Part shown: piece after piece, positions 13,092 to 20,223 of the stretch
Layout of the letters: each line of letters starts with the position of its first letter
How positions within the stretch are numbered: position 1 is the stretch's first letter
Source of the DNA: Frigoribacterium sp.
GTDB lineage: Bacteria; Actinomycetota; Actinomycetes; Actinomycetales; Microbacteriaceae
DNA: 58,837 bases
Reading direction: 5' to 3'
Assembly (NCBI GenBank): GCA_025363205.1
Contig: JANYEI010000081.1
Location: 1 to 58,837 of the forward strand
Program-made: the position numbers and the translations under genes
The notes under the pieces: generated by a model
The model's database searches: none
What the model was told of the DNA's origin: nothing
The model's input: only the letters and a program-made list of their open reading frames with translations

Positions 13092-14059
13092 CGTTCGTCG
13101 TCAGCAGGATCCGGATCCTGCTCCGGTTCTGCCGCCACGGCGGAGGTCGACGGTGGCCGCGGTCGGCGAACATGTCCGACGGCATCTGTCGCGAGATAAA
13201 CAGCTCGAGCTATGCCTGCATCAGACTGTTTGACAGAAGAGATCCAGATCGACTCAGGATGAACGTCGTCTCCGGCACGCACATCCTCGGCAGTGCGCAA
13301 CTTCGCGACTCGATGTACGAGTTCGCCGAAGCCAATCTTGATTGCAACATCCGCGATACACAGGCTGATCTGGATGGCTGTGGCCCAGCCTCCGCCACCC
13401 GTGTAGATCTGGATGAGGTAGACGATCGGATAGATGATCCAGCCAACGAGCAAAACGATGGTGGCATTCCGAAGCAGGATTGCGGACTCTGGAGTGAGTC
13501 GGGGGAGCGAGACCCGTACGGCGCGAATGAGGACGACGTTGGTAATGATCCAGAAGACCCCACTCACGCCCCCCCAGAGCAGCATCATCGACGGACGGGA
13601 GGTGCCCCCGAGAATGAACGCCCCGAGGAACCCGGTGAAGATCATCAGGATCGCGCCAACCATGGCAATAACGCCAATACGGCGGGCCCTCGCGCCGGCG
13701 AGCACACAGACGCTCAGCAGTTCCATGGTGAGCAGGGGAACAGTGATCGACCAGTCCATGTAGCGCAGGGCGAAGACGAGCATCGATCCTGCAGCGGCTT
13801 CGAATCTTGTCCCCGTGGCGTGGTAGCCGGTTCGGAAGGCGACGATGATGCCGAGGTATGACGCAATCGCGACCGCCGCGACGGTGAGGCGGGCCACGCT
13901 GGCGGATCGATAGCGGGAGCCGACCTCCCCCCGGGTAATCCAGGTGCGTACGAGGCCAGCGAGCAGCGCGAGTCCCGCCACAACGACGAAGTACAGGGTG
14001 AGAAGGTATTGGGAAGAAGTGAGCGTCGCGGTCCAGGGTCCGCCGATCTGGTCGATCAT
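13088..14059 (-). CDS. Microbial (type 1) rhodopsin, predicted outward proton pump
   Basis: The 323-residue product has seven predicted helices across residues 15-255 and a polar, acidic cytoplasmic tail (262-323). The helix C motif RYMDWSITVPLLTMELL gives R99, D102 (acceptor, BR D85), T106 and E113 (donor, BR D96), the DTE pattern of proton-pumping proteorhodopsin-like proteins. K241 in ADVAIKIGFG is the retinal Schiff-base lysine and D237 the second counter-ion; helix F has WIIYP (W207, Y210, P211). L110 at the spectral-tuning site predicts green absorption. The start ATG at 14059 overlaps the stop of the upstream DUF7882 gene (ATGA). No retinal-forming gene lies in the window. Pump function is inferred from residues only. 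Confidence 0.9.
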   Translation of the reverse strand: MIDQIGGPWTATLTSSQYLLTLYFVVVAGLALLAGLVRTWITRGEVGSRYRSASVARLTVAAVAIASYLGIIVAFRTGYHATGTRFEAAAGSMLVFALRYMDWSITVPLLTMELLSVCVLAGARARRIGVIAMVGAILMIFTGFLGAFILGGTSRPSMMLLWGGVSGVFWIITNVVLIRAVRVSLPRLTPESAILLRNATIVLLVGWIIYPIVYLIQIYTGGGGWATAIQISLCIADVAIKIGFGELVHRVAKLRTAEDVRAGDDVHPESIWISSVKQSDAGIARAVYLATDAVGHVRRPRPPSTSAVAAEPEQDPDPADDER

Positions 14060-14406
14060 CCGGTGGCAAATTTCGATGTTTGCGGCACGGACTGGACCTG
14101 CGGCGTGACGGCGGGTTCTGGCGAGAAGAACATTCCTCCAGCACTGTTTGCTGAGAGCATCAGCGCCTGAATCCACTCCCGATTGAGAGCCGGCGTGCGA
14201 CTCCCCGCGAAGCGATAGAAAATGGCACTGCTCGGGTCCAGCCAGATCGAGCTACGTCCGCTGCCTGCATCCGCCGAGTTGGTCCACGTGAAGAGGAAGC
14301 TCTCGCGCCGTCGTAGTTTCGCCGTAATCACCACCTGCAGGTGCATGAGCGCGCGATCATCGAAGCTGATCTCCGTGCCCGGGTTGCCGTACAGCAAACT
14401 ACCCAT
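14056..14406 (-). CDS. DUF7882-type protein coupled to the rhodopsin gene
   Basis: The 116-residue soluble protein begins MGSLLYGNPGTEISFDDR and continues with HLQVVITAKLRRRESFLFTW, then a Gly-Ser/Ile-Trp-Leu segment and GSRTPALNREWIQ. This pattern matches, from memory, a small family frequent in Microbacteriaceae (DUF7882, sometimes mislabelled as a DNA ligase). Its function is unknown. AGGAG lies about 7 bases before the ATG. Its TGA overlaps the rhodopsin ATG, so ribosomes finishing this gene can restart on the rhodopsin. The last 30 residues are Pro/Ser/Thr-rich. Confidence 0.8.
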   Translation of the reverse strand: MGSLLYGNPGTEISFDDRALMHLQVVITAKLRRRESFLFTWTNSADAGSGRSSIWLDPSSAIFYRFAGSRTPALNREWIQALMLSANSAGGMFFSPEPAVTPQVQSVPQTSKFATG

Positions 14407-14432
14407 GGGGGTGCTCCTGAAGTTGTTGCCCC

Positions 14433-14438
14433 ACTTTA
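14433..14438 (-). promoter_or_regulatory. Candidate -10 element for the DUF7882-rhodopsin unit
   Basis: TAAAGT on the - strand, about 27 bases before the DUF7882 start, fits an actinobacterial TANNNT -10 box. No clear -35 is visible. It lies in the 60-base gap after the DUF2510 gene, so the DUF7882-rhodopsin pair may have its own promoter. Confidence 0.4.
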
Positions 14439-14466
14439 GCGTGCTTCGCCTCCGGGGCGTCGCGTG

Positions 14467-15096
14467 TCAGCTGGTGAGCGGAATGCTGCTGATCAGGGTG
14501 GACATAATCTGTGCGACCTTGGCGAGAGCGACCACTGTCACTATCAGGGTGACCCCGATCCAGAGCCAGACCGGGGCGAGTCCGCGACCGCACCGGCGAC
14601 GGACAATAATCGAGCGTCCGATCACATAAACACCTCCGCTGAAGAAGGTCCAGGCCCAGTGGAACGGTCGATCGTACCCATCGCGAAGGAGTCGCTTTCG
14701 GTCGAAGTACGCCAGGAGCACCGCTCCGCCGTAGACGATCCAACCCAACGCGAGGGTTGCAAGATAGCCGGGGTCGCGATATGTGGCGAGCGGATCCGAC
14801 CCAGAACCCACTAGTGCTGATGCGTTAAGGGTGAGTAGAGTCACGGTGCCAAGTAACGGAAGCAGGGCCATGATCCAAATGAGCGGGTTGTACACCGCTG
14901 TCCCCGTTGGCGCCCCTGTGGGCGCCGAGCGCAGGGAATACGGTGCGGCGCTGTACGCGGGTGTCCCGACTGATCCTGCGCTCACACTGTCCGTCCAGGC
15001 ATTGCCATCCCACCAGCGCAACTGGGGTGCCCCGGTATGGTCGGGATACCACCCCGCTGGCGTCGACGGAATGGGAAAGCGAGGTGAGTCAGTCAC
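14467..15096 (-). CDS. DUF2510 domain membrane protein
   Basis: The 209-residue protein has an N-terminal DUF2510 motif at about residues 14-36 (AGWYPDHTGAPQLRWWDGNAW), a presumed extracytoplasmic or regulatory module common in actinobacteria. A short linker and about four hydrophobic segments follow (near 70-90, 110-130, 145-165, 175-200). It starts with GTG; AAGGAG lies 7 bases upstream. It precedes DUF7882 and rhodopsin on the same strand by 60 bases and could be co-transcribed with them. Its function is unknown. Confidence 0.8.
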   Translation of the reverse strand: MTDSPRFPIPSTPAGWYPDHTGAPQLRWWDGNAWTDSVSAGSVGTPAYSAAPYSLRSAPTGAPTGTAVYNPLIWIMALLPLLGTVTLLTLNASALVGSGSDPLATYRDPGYLATLALGWIVYGGAVLLAYFDRKRLLRDGYDRPFHWAWTFFSGGVYVIGRSIIVRRRCGRGLAPVWLWIGVTLIVTVVALAKVAQIMSTLISSIPLTS

Positions 15097-15162
15097 AGGG
15101 GCTCCTTCGGATTCGGCTCACCGCACACTAGCTAAGCGGTACTTACCGATGCGGAGCGAAAC

Positions 15163-15963
15163 ATGAATGAGGATGCCAGATCGAGTCTTTTTCAATCGGA
15201 TTCGATCGCCGAGAACTATCACCACTATCTCCTGCCAACGGTTTTCGAACCCTGGGCGCATCATCTGGTTGGCTCGCTCGTACTGAACGCTGGCCAGACC
15301 GTTTTGGATGTCGCTTCGGGCACCGGCGCTGTCGCGCGCGCTGCGGCGAAAGCGGTTGGCCCGACCGGGCGGGTGATCGCGAGTGACATCAGCATCGGGA
15401 TGCTCGCTGAAGTCTCAGTCGGCGCCGATCCGGACGGCGCTCCCATCGAAACCCTGGAAGCCCCTGCGACGGCCATTCCGCTCGAGGACGATTCGGTCGA
15501 TGTTGTGCTGTGCCAGCACGGGCTGCCCTTCGTGCGCGATCAGGTAGCCGCGCTGGCGGAGATGAAGCGGGTGCTTCGCCCCGGTGGCACTCTTGGCATC
15601 GTCGTCTGGGTCGCTGCAATGCGCCTCGAGCCGTTCGACAGCTACGGGGATGTGCTGAGAGACGAGGGCCTTGATGAACCATTCCCCCGCGCCTGGGACT
15701 TCGATTCTTTCAAGATGACCCGCGCGCGACTCACCAAACTCCTGGCCGGCTTCGAAGACGTGACGGTGCAGACGACTTCACTTCGGCTGGACTGGCCGAA
15801 CGTCGCGGACGCGGTCAACGGAATCTTCGGCACACCCTACGGCCCGGTCCTGACCGCACTGATGCCGGAGAAAAAGCAGCACGCACTCTCGGTGCTTCGG
15901 GACTGGATGACGGCCTCACCGCATCCGCTGGTCACTGCTTTCATCGCAACGGCCACCGCCTGA
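15163..15963 (+). CDS. Class I SAM-dependent methyltransferase
   Basis: The 266-residue product has a Rossmann methyltransferase core: motif I LDVASGTGAVARAAA at about 47-61, the acidic end of strand 2 in VIASDIS, then DVVLCQHGLPFV and RVLRPGGTLGIVVW. The pattern resembles UbiE/MenG-like small-molecule methyltransferases, but the substrate cannot be set from sequence. It is divergent from the DUF2510 gene with a 66-base shared spacer and lies upstream of a tRNA-Leu on the other strand. Confidence 0.88.
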   Translation: MNEDARSSLFQSDSIAENYHHYLLPTVFEPWAHHLVGSLVLNAGQTVLDVASGTGAVARAAAKAVGPTGRVIASDISIGMLAEVSVGADPDGAPIETLEAPATAIPLEDDSVDVVLCQHGLPFVRDQVAALAEMKRVLRPGGTLGIVVWVAAMRLEPFDSYGDVLRDEGLDEPFPRAWDFDSFKMTRARLTKLLAGFEDVTVQTTSLRLDWPNVADAVNGIFGTPYGPVLTALMPEKKQHALSVLRDWMTASPHPLVTAFIATATA

Positions 15964-16005
15964 TCGGCCCAAGACAGACTGATTACTCTTGGCCGAACTT
16001 ATTCG

Positions 16006-16088
16006 TGCCGGTGGTGGGACTCGAACCCACACGCCCTTTCGAGCAAAGCATTTTGAGTGCTCCGCGTCTGCCATTCCGCCACACCGGC
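16006..16088 (-). tRNA. tRNA-Leu (anticodon CAA)
   Basis: Read on the - strand, the acceptor stem GCCGGTG pairs perfectly with CACCGGC and the discriminator is A. The anticodon loop CTCAAAA carries CAA (reads UUG) on a 5-bp stem GAGCA/TGCTT. A long variable arm, typical of leucine tRNA, and a T-arm with GGTTCGAGTCC follow. The 3' CCA is not encoded. The gene is 83 bases long. Confidence 0.95.
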
Positions 16089-16114
16089 GCACGATACCGA
16101 GCCCAAGAATACCG

Positions 16115-16120
16115 TAGGCT
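16115..16120 (+). promoter_or_regulatory. -10 box of a leaderless promoter for the ANTAR regulator
   Basis: TAGGCT stands 7 bases before the GTG start at 16128, so transcription would start at or next to the first codon. No ribosome-binding sequence is present. The same arrangement occurs before polA and the DUF885 gene. Confidence 0.6.
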
Positions 16121-16127
16121 TGCAGTC

Positions 16128-16733
16128 GTGCCAGACCAGGAAATCGCTACTCAGACCCCCCGCCGTGTCGTGGTGGCCGAGGATGAGTCGCTCATCCGGC
16201 TCGACATCGTCGAAACTCTCCGTGACAACGGATTCGAGGTCGTCGGCGAGGCGGGTGACGGCGAGACCGCTGTCGCCCTCGCCACGGAATTGCGTCCAGA
16301 CCTTGTAATCATGGACGTGAAGATGCCATTGCTCGACGGAATCTCCGCTGCGGAGCGACTCACCAAGAACCACATCGCTCCCGTGGTGCTGCTCACCGCC
16401 TTCAGCCAGAAGGAGCTCGTGGAACGAGCAACCGAAGCGGGCGCCCTGGCTTACGTGGTCAAACCCTTCACCCCCAACGACCTGCTCCCTGCCATCGAGA
16501 TCGCCCTCGCGCGCTATGCCCAGATCATCACTCTCGAAGCGGAAGTGACTGACCTGGTCGAGCGCTTCGAGACCCGCAAACTCGTTGACCGCGCCAAGGG
16601 CCTGCTCAACGAGAAGATGGGGCTCACTGAGCCAGAGGCGTTCCGGTGGATTCAGAAAGCTTCAATGGACCGGCGCCTGACGATGCATGATGTGGCCCAG
16701 GCGATCATCGAACAGCTCTCTGCGAAGAAATAA
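16128..16733 (+). CDS. pdtaR: ANTAR-domain response regulator (PdtaR-like)
   Basis: The 201-residue protein has a receiver domain (residues 12-125; acidic pocket E18/D19, phospho-acceptor D63 in VIMDVKMP, conserved Lys in AYVVKPF). A coiled linker and a C-terminal ANTAR RNA-binding domain (about 140-197; RKLVDRAKGLLNEKMG...EAFRWIQKASMDRR) follow. Such proteins act as antiterminators by binding two-hairpin RNAs; the M. tuberculosis orthologue Rv1626 pairs with the kinase PdtaS. The kinase is not in the window. The start is GTG at 16128; the frame is open further upstream but overlaps the tRNA. Confidence 0.93.
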   Translation: MPDQEIATQTPRRVVVAEDESLIRLDIVETLRDNGFEVVGEAGDGETAVALATELRPDLVIMDVKMPLLDGISAAERLTKNHIAPVVLLTAFSQKELVERATEAGALAYVVKPFTPNDLLPAIEIALARYAQIITLEAEVTDLVERFETRKLVDRAKGLLNEKMGLTEPEAFRWIQKASMDRRLTMHDVAQAIIEQLSAKK

Positions 16734-16762
16734 GCTTCTAAGACGTAGCTGGCTCGCGTGAC

Positions 16763-16777
16763 GTAGCTGTTCGCTAC
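16763..16777. terminator. Small hairpin between convergent genes
   Basis: GTAGC and GCTAC pair around a 5-base loop in the 47-base gap between the ANTAR regulator and the thioesterase. The stem is short, so its role as a bidirectional terminator is tentative. Confidence 0.3.
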
Positions 16778-16780
16778 AAC

Positions 16781-17206
16781 TCAGGCGTCGCGCAAAAAGT
16801 TCGTCATGCGCACTGTCGACAGTCGTCGGCCCTGCTCATCGCGCATGACGATCTCGTGGGTCGCCAGAGTGCGACCCAGGTTCAGGGCAATGCACGTACC
16901 GGTAACAAGACCCGACGTAATCGAGCGGCTGTGAGTCGCGTTGATCTCAATTCCCACGGCGATGCGCCCTTGGCCGGCATGGATCGCGGACGACACCGAT
17001 CCGAGCGTCTCACCAAGCACGACGTGCGCTCCGCCGTGAAGCAACCCAACAACCTGCGTATTGCCCTCGACCGGCATTGTCGCGACCGACCGTTCCGCGG
17101 AGAGTTCGAGGAATTCGAAGCCCATCTTTCGGGCGAGCTCACCTCCCCCGGAGTTTACGAGCCGTTCCACAAGTTCCGGGTCGAGATCGTCGGGGATGAT
17201 GGTCAT
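16781..17206 (-). CDS. Hotdog-fold thioesterase (PaaI/YdiI type)
   Basis: The 141-residue product shows the hotdog thioesterase signature: GLLHGGAHVVLGETLGS (HGG plus a catalytic acidic residue on the long helix), then AVGIEINATHSRSI. Members hydrolyse acyl-CoA thioesters such as phenylacetyl- or DHNA-CoA; the substrate here is unknown. I chose the ATG at 17206, where AAGGAAG lies upstream, and rejected a 22-residue Pro/Arg-rich extension. It is convergent with the ANTAR gene and divergent from polA with a 55-base gap. Confidence 0.88.
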   Translation of the reverse strand: MTIIPDDLDPELVERLVNSGGGELARKMGFEFLELSAERSVATMPVEGNTQVVGLLHGGAHVVLGETLGSVSSAIHAGQGRIAVGIEINATHSRSITSGLVTGTCIALNLGRTLATHEIVMRDEQGRRLSTVRMTNFLRDA

Positions 17207-17249
17207 CGGCTTCTTCCTTGCGGGGCTGCGGGGTGTCGGCGGCCGCGGA

Positions 17250-17255
17250 TAGGCT
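17250..17255 (+). promoter_or_regulatory. -10 box of a leaderless promoter for polA
   Basis: TAGGCT, then six bases, then the GTG start at 17262. No Shine-Dalgarno sequence is visible, consistent with a leaderless transcript. A -35 box is not clear. Confidence 0.6.
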
Positions 17256-17261
17256 GGCCTA

Positions 17262-19940
17262 GTGCCGGACAACGAAAAGCCTACCCTCCTCGTTATCGAC
17301 GGGCATTCCCTTGCCTTCCGAGCGTTCTATGCCCTTCCCGTCGATAGTTTCCAGAATCGGGAGGGTCAACACACCAACGCGATTCACGGGTTCATTGCGA
17401 TGCTGATCAACCTGCTCCAAAAGGAGAAACCGACTCACCTGGCGGTCGCATTCGATATCTCGCGGTACTCGTTCCGCACCAGGGAATATCCCGAATACAA
17501 GGGAACTCGTGGAGAGACGCCCGCAGAGTTCATCGGGCAGATCCCACTGCTCGAAGAGGCACTGCATGCGATGGGAATCACGACTGTGTCGAAAGAGGAT
17601 TACGAGGCCGATGACATCCTCGCGACCCTCGCGATGAAGGGCGCTCAGCAGGGCTTCCGCGTGCTCATCGTCTCGGGCGACCGAGACGCCATTCAGATGG
17701 TCAACGACGACGTGACCCTGCTCTATCCCAATGCTCGGGGTGTATCAGAACTCAAGCGCTATGACCGCGATGCCGTATTCGAGCGTTACGGCGTCGAACC
17801 TCACCAGTATCCGGACGTCGCGGCTCTCGTGGGCGAGACGAGCGACAATCTCATCGGCATCGACAAGGTGGGGGAGAAGACAGCCGTCAAGTGGATCAAC
17901 CAGTACGGCGGTTTGGACGGGGTGCTCGCCCACGCGGATGAGATCAAGGGAGTCGTCGGAGAGAAGCTGCGTGAACAGCGGGATCGGGCCATTCGCAACC
18001 GAAAGCTCAACCACCTCCTCACCGATGTGGAGTTGCCCGTCGGTCCTCACGACCTCGACCGGCGGCCGATCGACGAGGTTGCCGTACGCGAGATCTTCGA
18101 CAAGCTACAGTTCCGTACTCTTCTCGAAAGGGTGCTCAAAATCGCTGCGGCGGCGGGAGATCCGATCTCGCTTGAGTCGACCGGTGAGGGTTCGGCAGCG
18201 CCGGTGTCCGAGGTGCCCGGCGTGCGCACGATGATCGACGAAGAACTCGGTCATTGGATCGCCACCGTTAGTGCGAAGGGCACGCACCCGCTCGGACTGC
18301 ATCTCGAGGTTGGGCCGGAGGGGATCACTGGATTCGGCCTCGCCACAGCCGAGGACTCGGCCTACGTGCCCTGGGCTGCGGGACGACCGGACTACAACGC
18401 TTTGGCCGAGTGGCTGGCCTCCTCAGCGCCGAAGTACCTGTTCGACTACAAACCGGCGCTCAAGCTTCTGCAGAAGGCCGGATTGGCGGTCGATGGTGTC
18501 GTTTTCGATACGACTCTCGCGGCATGGCTGCTCAAGCCGGGCGGCCACGACCAGCCTCTCGCGGAGCAGGTGTACACCCATCTGGGGGAGCACCTCGCCG
18601 AGCCGGATCCCAACCAGCTCGTGCCGGAGACGGATGCGGTGAGCGTTGCAACGCAGGCCTGGTACGTCGTGCGGCTGTCGGAGTACCTCACCGAGCGGCT
18701 GGACGAGGGATCGATCCGCGTGCTGCGAGAAATCGAGCTTCCCCTGATTCCGGTGATCTCGGCAATGGAGACCACGGGGATCACGGTAAATCCGCACATC
18801 CTCAGCCGCCTCAATCGTGAACTCGGAGTGACCGCCGCTGATTTGGCGACCCGTGCGTACGCCGAAATCGGTGGACGCGAAATCAACCTGGGATCGCCGA
18901 AGCAGTTGCAGCAGGTGCTGTTCGAAGACCTGCAGATGCCAAAGACCCGATCCAACAAGACCGGCTATTCCACGGATGCGGCGTCGCTCGCCGACCTGCA
19001 GGACCAGAATCCGCATCCGTTTCTCGACCTGCTTCTTCAGCACCGGGATGCCACGAAACTGCGCCAGATCGTCGATACGCTCGAGAAGGCCATCGCCGAC
19101 GATCACCGAGTCCATACCCGCTATGACCAAACCGGCACCAGTACGGGTCGCATTTCGTCCACAGACCCCAATCTGCAGAATATTCCTGTTCGCACCGCGG
19201 TAGGCCGGGAGATCCGCACCGCTTTTGAGAGCGGACCCGAGTTCACGACGCTTCTCACCGCGGACTACTCGCAGATCGAGATGCGCATCATGGCGCATCT
19301 CTCGGGAGATGCCGGACTCATTGAGGCCTTCAACTCGGGGGAGGACCTCCATCGATTCGTCGGGTCGAGAATTTTTGGCGTCGACCCAGTGGATGTCACC
19401 GGCGCGATGCGCACGAAAGTTAAGGCGATGTCCTACGGGCTCGCTTACGGCCTGAGCGCCTTCGGACTCAGCAAGCAGTTGCGCATCGAGAACTCCGAGG
19501 CCAAACAGCTGATGACCGACTATTTTGAGCGGTTCGGAGCCGTTCGGGATTACCTGCGCAGCGTCGTCGACCAGGCACGCGAAGACGGCTATACCGAGAC
19601 GATTTTCGGTCGCAGACGTCCATTCCCCGACCTGGCCTCGAACAACCGGGTACTGAAGCAGAACGCGGAGCGGGCGGCACTCAACGCGCCGATCCAGGGC
19701 TCGGCCGCCGACATCCTCAAGATCGCGATGCTGGGGGTGGCCTCGGATCTCGACGGGCGCAGCCTGTCGTCCCGTCTGCTGTTGCAGGTGCACGACGAAC
19801 TGGTCTTCGAGGTCGCCGAGGGCGAACTTGACGAACTCACCGCGATCGTCACTGACCGTATGGGGCATGCAGCAGATCTCGCCGTGCCCCTCGAGGTGCA
19901 GGTCGGCCTCGGGGCGAACTGGGACGCAGCCGCTCACTGA
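17262..19940 (+). CDS. polA: DNA polymerase I PolA
   Basis: It fills gaps and removes RNA primers during replication and repair. The 892-residue product has a 5'-3' exonuclease domain (about 1-300, with DYEADD), a middle 3'-5' exonuclease-like domain (about 320-500) and a family A polymerase domain (about 510-892). The polymerase motifs are intact: A DYSQIEMR, B around MRTKVKAMSYGLAYG, and C LQVHDELVFE. In the middle domain the expected DxE metal motif is replaced by HPLGLHLEV, so proofreading is probably lost, as in other actinobacterial PolA. It starts with GTG. Confidence 0.98.
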   Translation: MPDNEKPTLLVIDGHSLAFRAFYALPVDSFQNREGQHTNAIHGFIAMLINLLQKEKPTHLAVAFDISRYSFRTREYPEYKGTRGETPAEFIGQIPLLEEALHAMGITTVSKEDYEADDILATLAMKGAQQGFRVLIVSGDRDAIQMVNDDVTLLYPNARGVSELKRYDRDAVFERYGVEPHQYPDVAALVGETSDNLIGIDKVGEKTAVKWINQYGGLDGVLAHADEIKGVVGEKLREQRDRAIRNRKLNHLLTDVELPVGPHDLDRRPIDEVAVREIFDKLQFRTLLERVLKIAAAAGDPISLESTGEGSAAPVSEVPGVRTMIDEELGHWIATVSAKGTHPLGLHLEVGPEGITGFGLATAEDSAYVPWAAGRPDYNALAEWLASSAPKYLFDYKPALKLLQKAGLAVDGVVFDTTLAAWLLKPGGHDQPLAEQVYTHLGEHLAEPDPNQLVPETDAVSVATQAWYVVRLSEYLTERLDEGSIRVLREIELPLIPVISAMETTGITVNPHILSRLNRELGVTAADLATRAYAEIGGREINLGSPKQLQQVLFEDLQMPKTRSNKTGYSTDAASLADLQDQNPHPFLDLLLQHRDATKLRQIVDTLEKAIADDHRVHTRYDQTGTSTGRISSTDPNLQNIPVRTAVGREIRTAFESGPEFTTLLTADYSQIEMRIMAHLSGDAGLIEAFNSGEDLHRFVGSRIFGVDPVDVTGAMRTKVKAMSYGLAYGLSAFGLSKQLRIENSEAKQLMTDYFERFGAVRDYLRSVVDQAREDGYTETIFGRRRPFPDLASNNRVLKQNAERAALNAPIQGSAADILKIAMLGVASDLDGRSLSSRLLLQVHDELVFEVAEGELDELTAIVTDRMGHAADLAVPLEVQVGLGANWDAAAH

Positions 19941-19945
19941 CCCTT

Positions 19946-19981
19946 ATGGCGGGGAGCTCCGTGATGGCGGGGAGCTCCCTG
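19946..19981 (+). repeat. Two tandem 18-bp repeats after polA
   Basis: Copies at 19946-19963 and 19964-19981 differ at one base (…CTCCGTG versus …CTCCCTG). Each contains the palindrome GGAGCTCC. Confidence 0.85.
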
Positions 19982-20042
19982 CGCTCGTCGAGCCGTCGAA
20001 GAGCCCACTCCCCGCTGACTACTTCCCGCTGGCTACGCGGTC

Positions 20043-20088
20043 GCGAGTGACACGTGTGCCCGAACCTTCGGGCGCGCGTGTCACTCGC
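20043..20088. repeat. Long inverted repeat (46-base hairpin)
   Basis: Arms GCGAGTGACACG and CGTGTCACTCGC pair perfectly over 12 bp. Inside, TGCCCGAA pairs with TTCGGGCG around a two-base apex, with G-U type mismatches. It may be a polA terminator or a REP-like dispersed element. There is no U-tract. Confidence 0.65.
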
Positions 20089-20143
20089 GGCGGCGGAGCT
20101 TTGCGGCGCATGGGCGACACGTGTCCCCGACGAGAGGCATGAG

Positions 20144-20173
20144 TTGACAAGCGGACACAAACGGACTTATATA
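20144..20173 (+). promoter_or_regulatory. SigA-type promoter of the PTS operon
   Basis: A consensus -35 TTGACA (20144-20149) is followed, after 18 bases, by TATATA (20168-20173). This is the best consensus promoter in the window and reads into the DeoR-type gene and the operon behind it. Confidence 0.75.
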
Positions 20174-20180
20174 AACACAG

Positions 20181-20201
20181 AACAACATTGCAGATGTTGT
20201 T
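20181..20201. promoter_or_regulatory. Perfect palindrome, candidate repressor operator
   Basis: AACAACAT and ATGTTGTT form perfect 8-bp arms around TGCAG, just downstream of the -10 box and 22 bases before the regulator start. DeoR-family regulators usually repress their own operon, so this is the likely operator. Confidence 0.65.
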
Positions 20202-20223
20202 ATTTTCCCGACGAAGAGGTCCG

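Larger units (their letters stand above)
19941..20143. other. Repeat-bearing spacer between polA and the DeoR regulator
   Basis: I see no gene here. It holds two 18-bp direct repeats (19946-19981), a long hairpin (20043-20088) and a further partial copy of its GACACGTGT motif near 20115-20123. Confidence 0.7.

Noticed and set aside
14056-14406. DUF7882 protein as an ATP-dependent DNA ligase
   Set aside because: At 116 residues with no KxDG nucleotidyl-transfer motif it cannot be a ligase. That label, which I recall from databases, appears to be a carried-over error.
16005-16127. N-terminal extension of the ANTAR regulator
   Set aside because: The extension is the antisense reading of the tRNA-Leu gene and precedes a -10 box placed for GTG 16128.
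16006-16130. Prophage or island integration at tRNA-Leu
   Set aside because: There is no integrase, and no duplicated tRNA 3' end was seen on either side.
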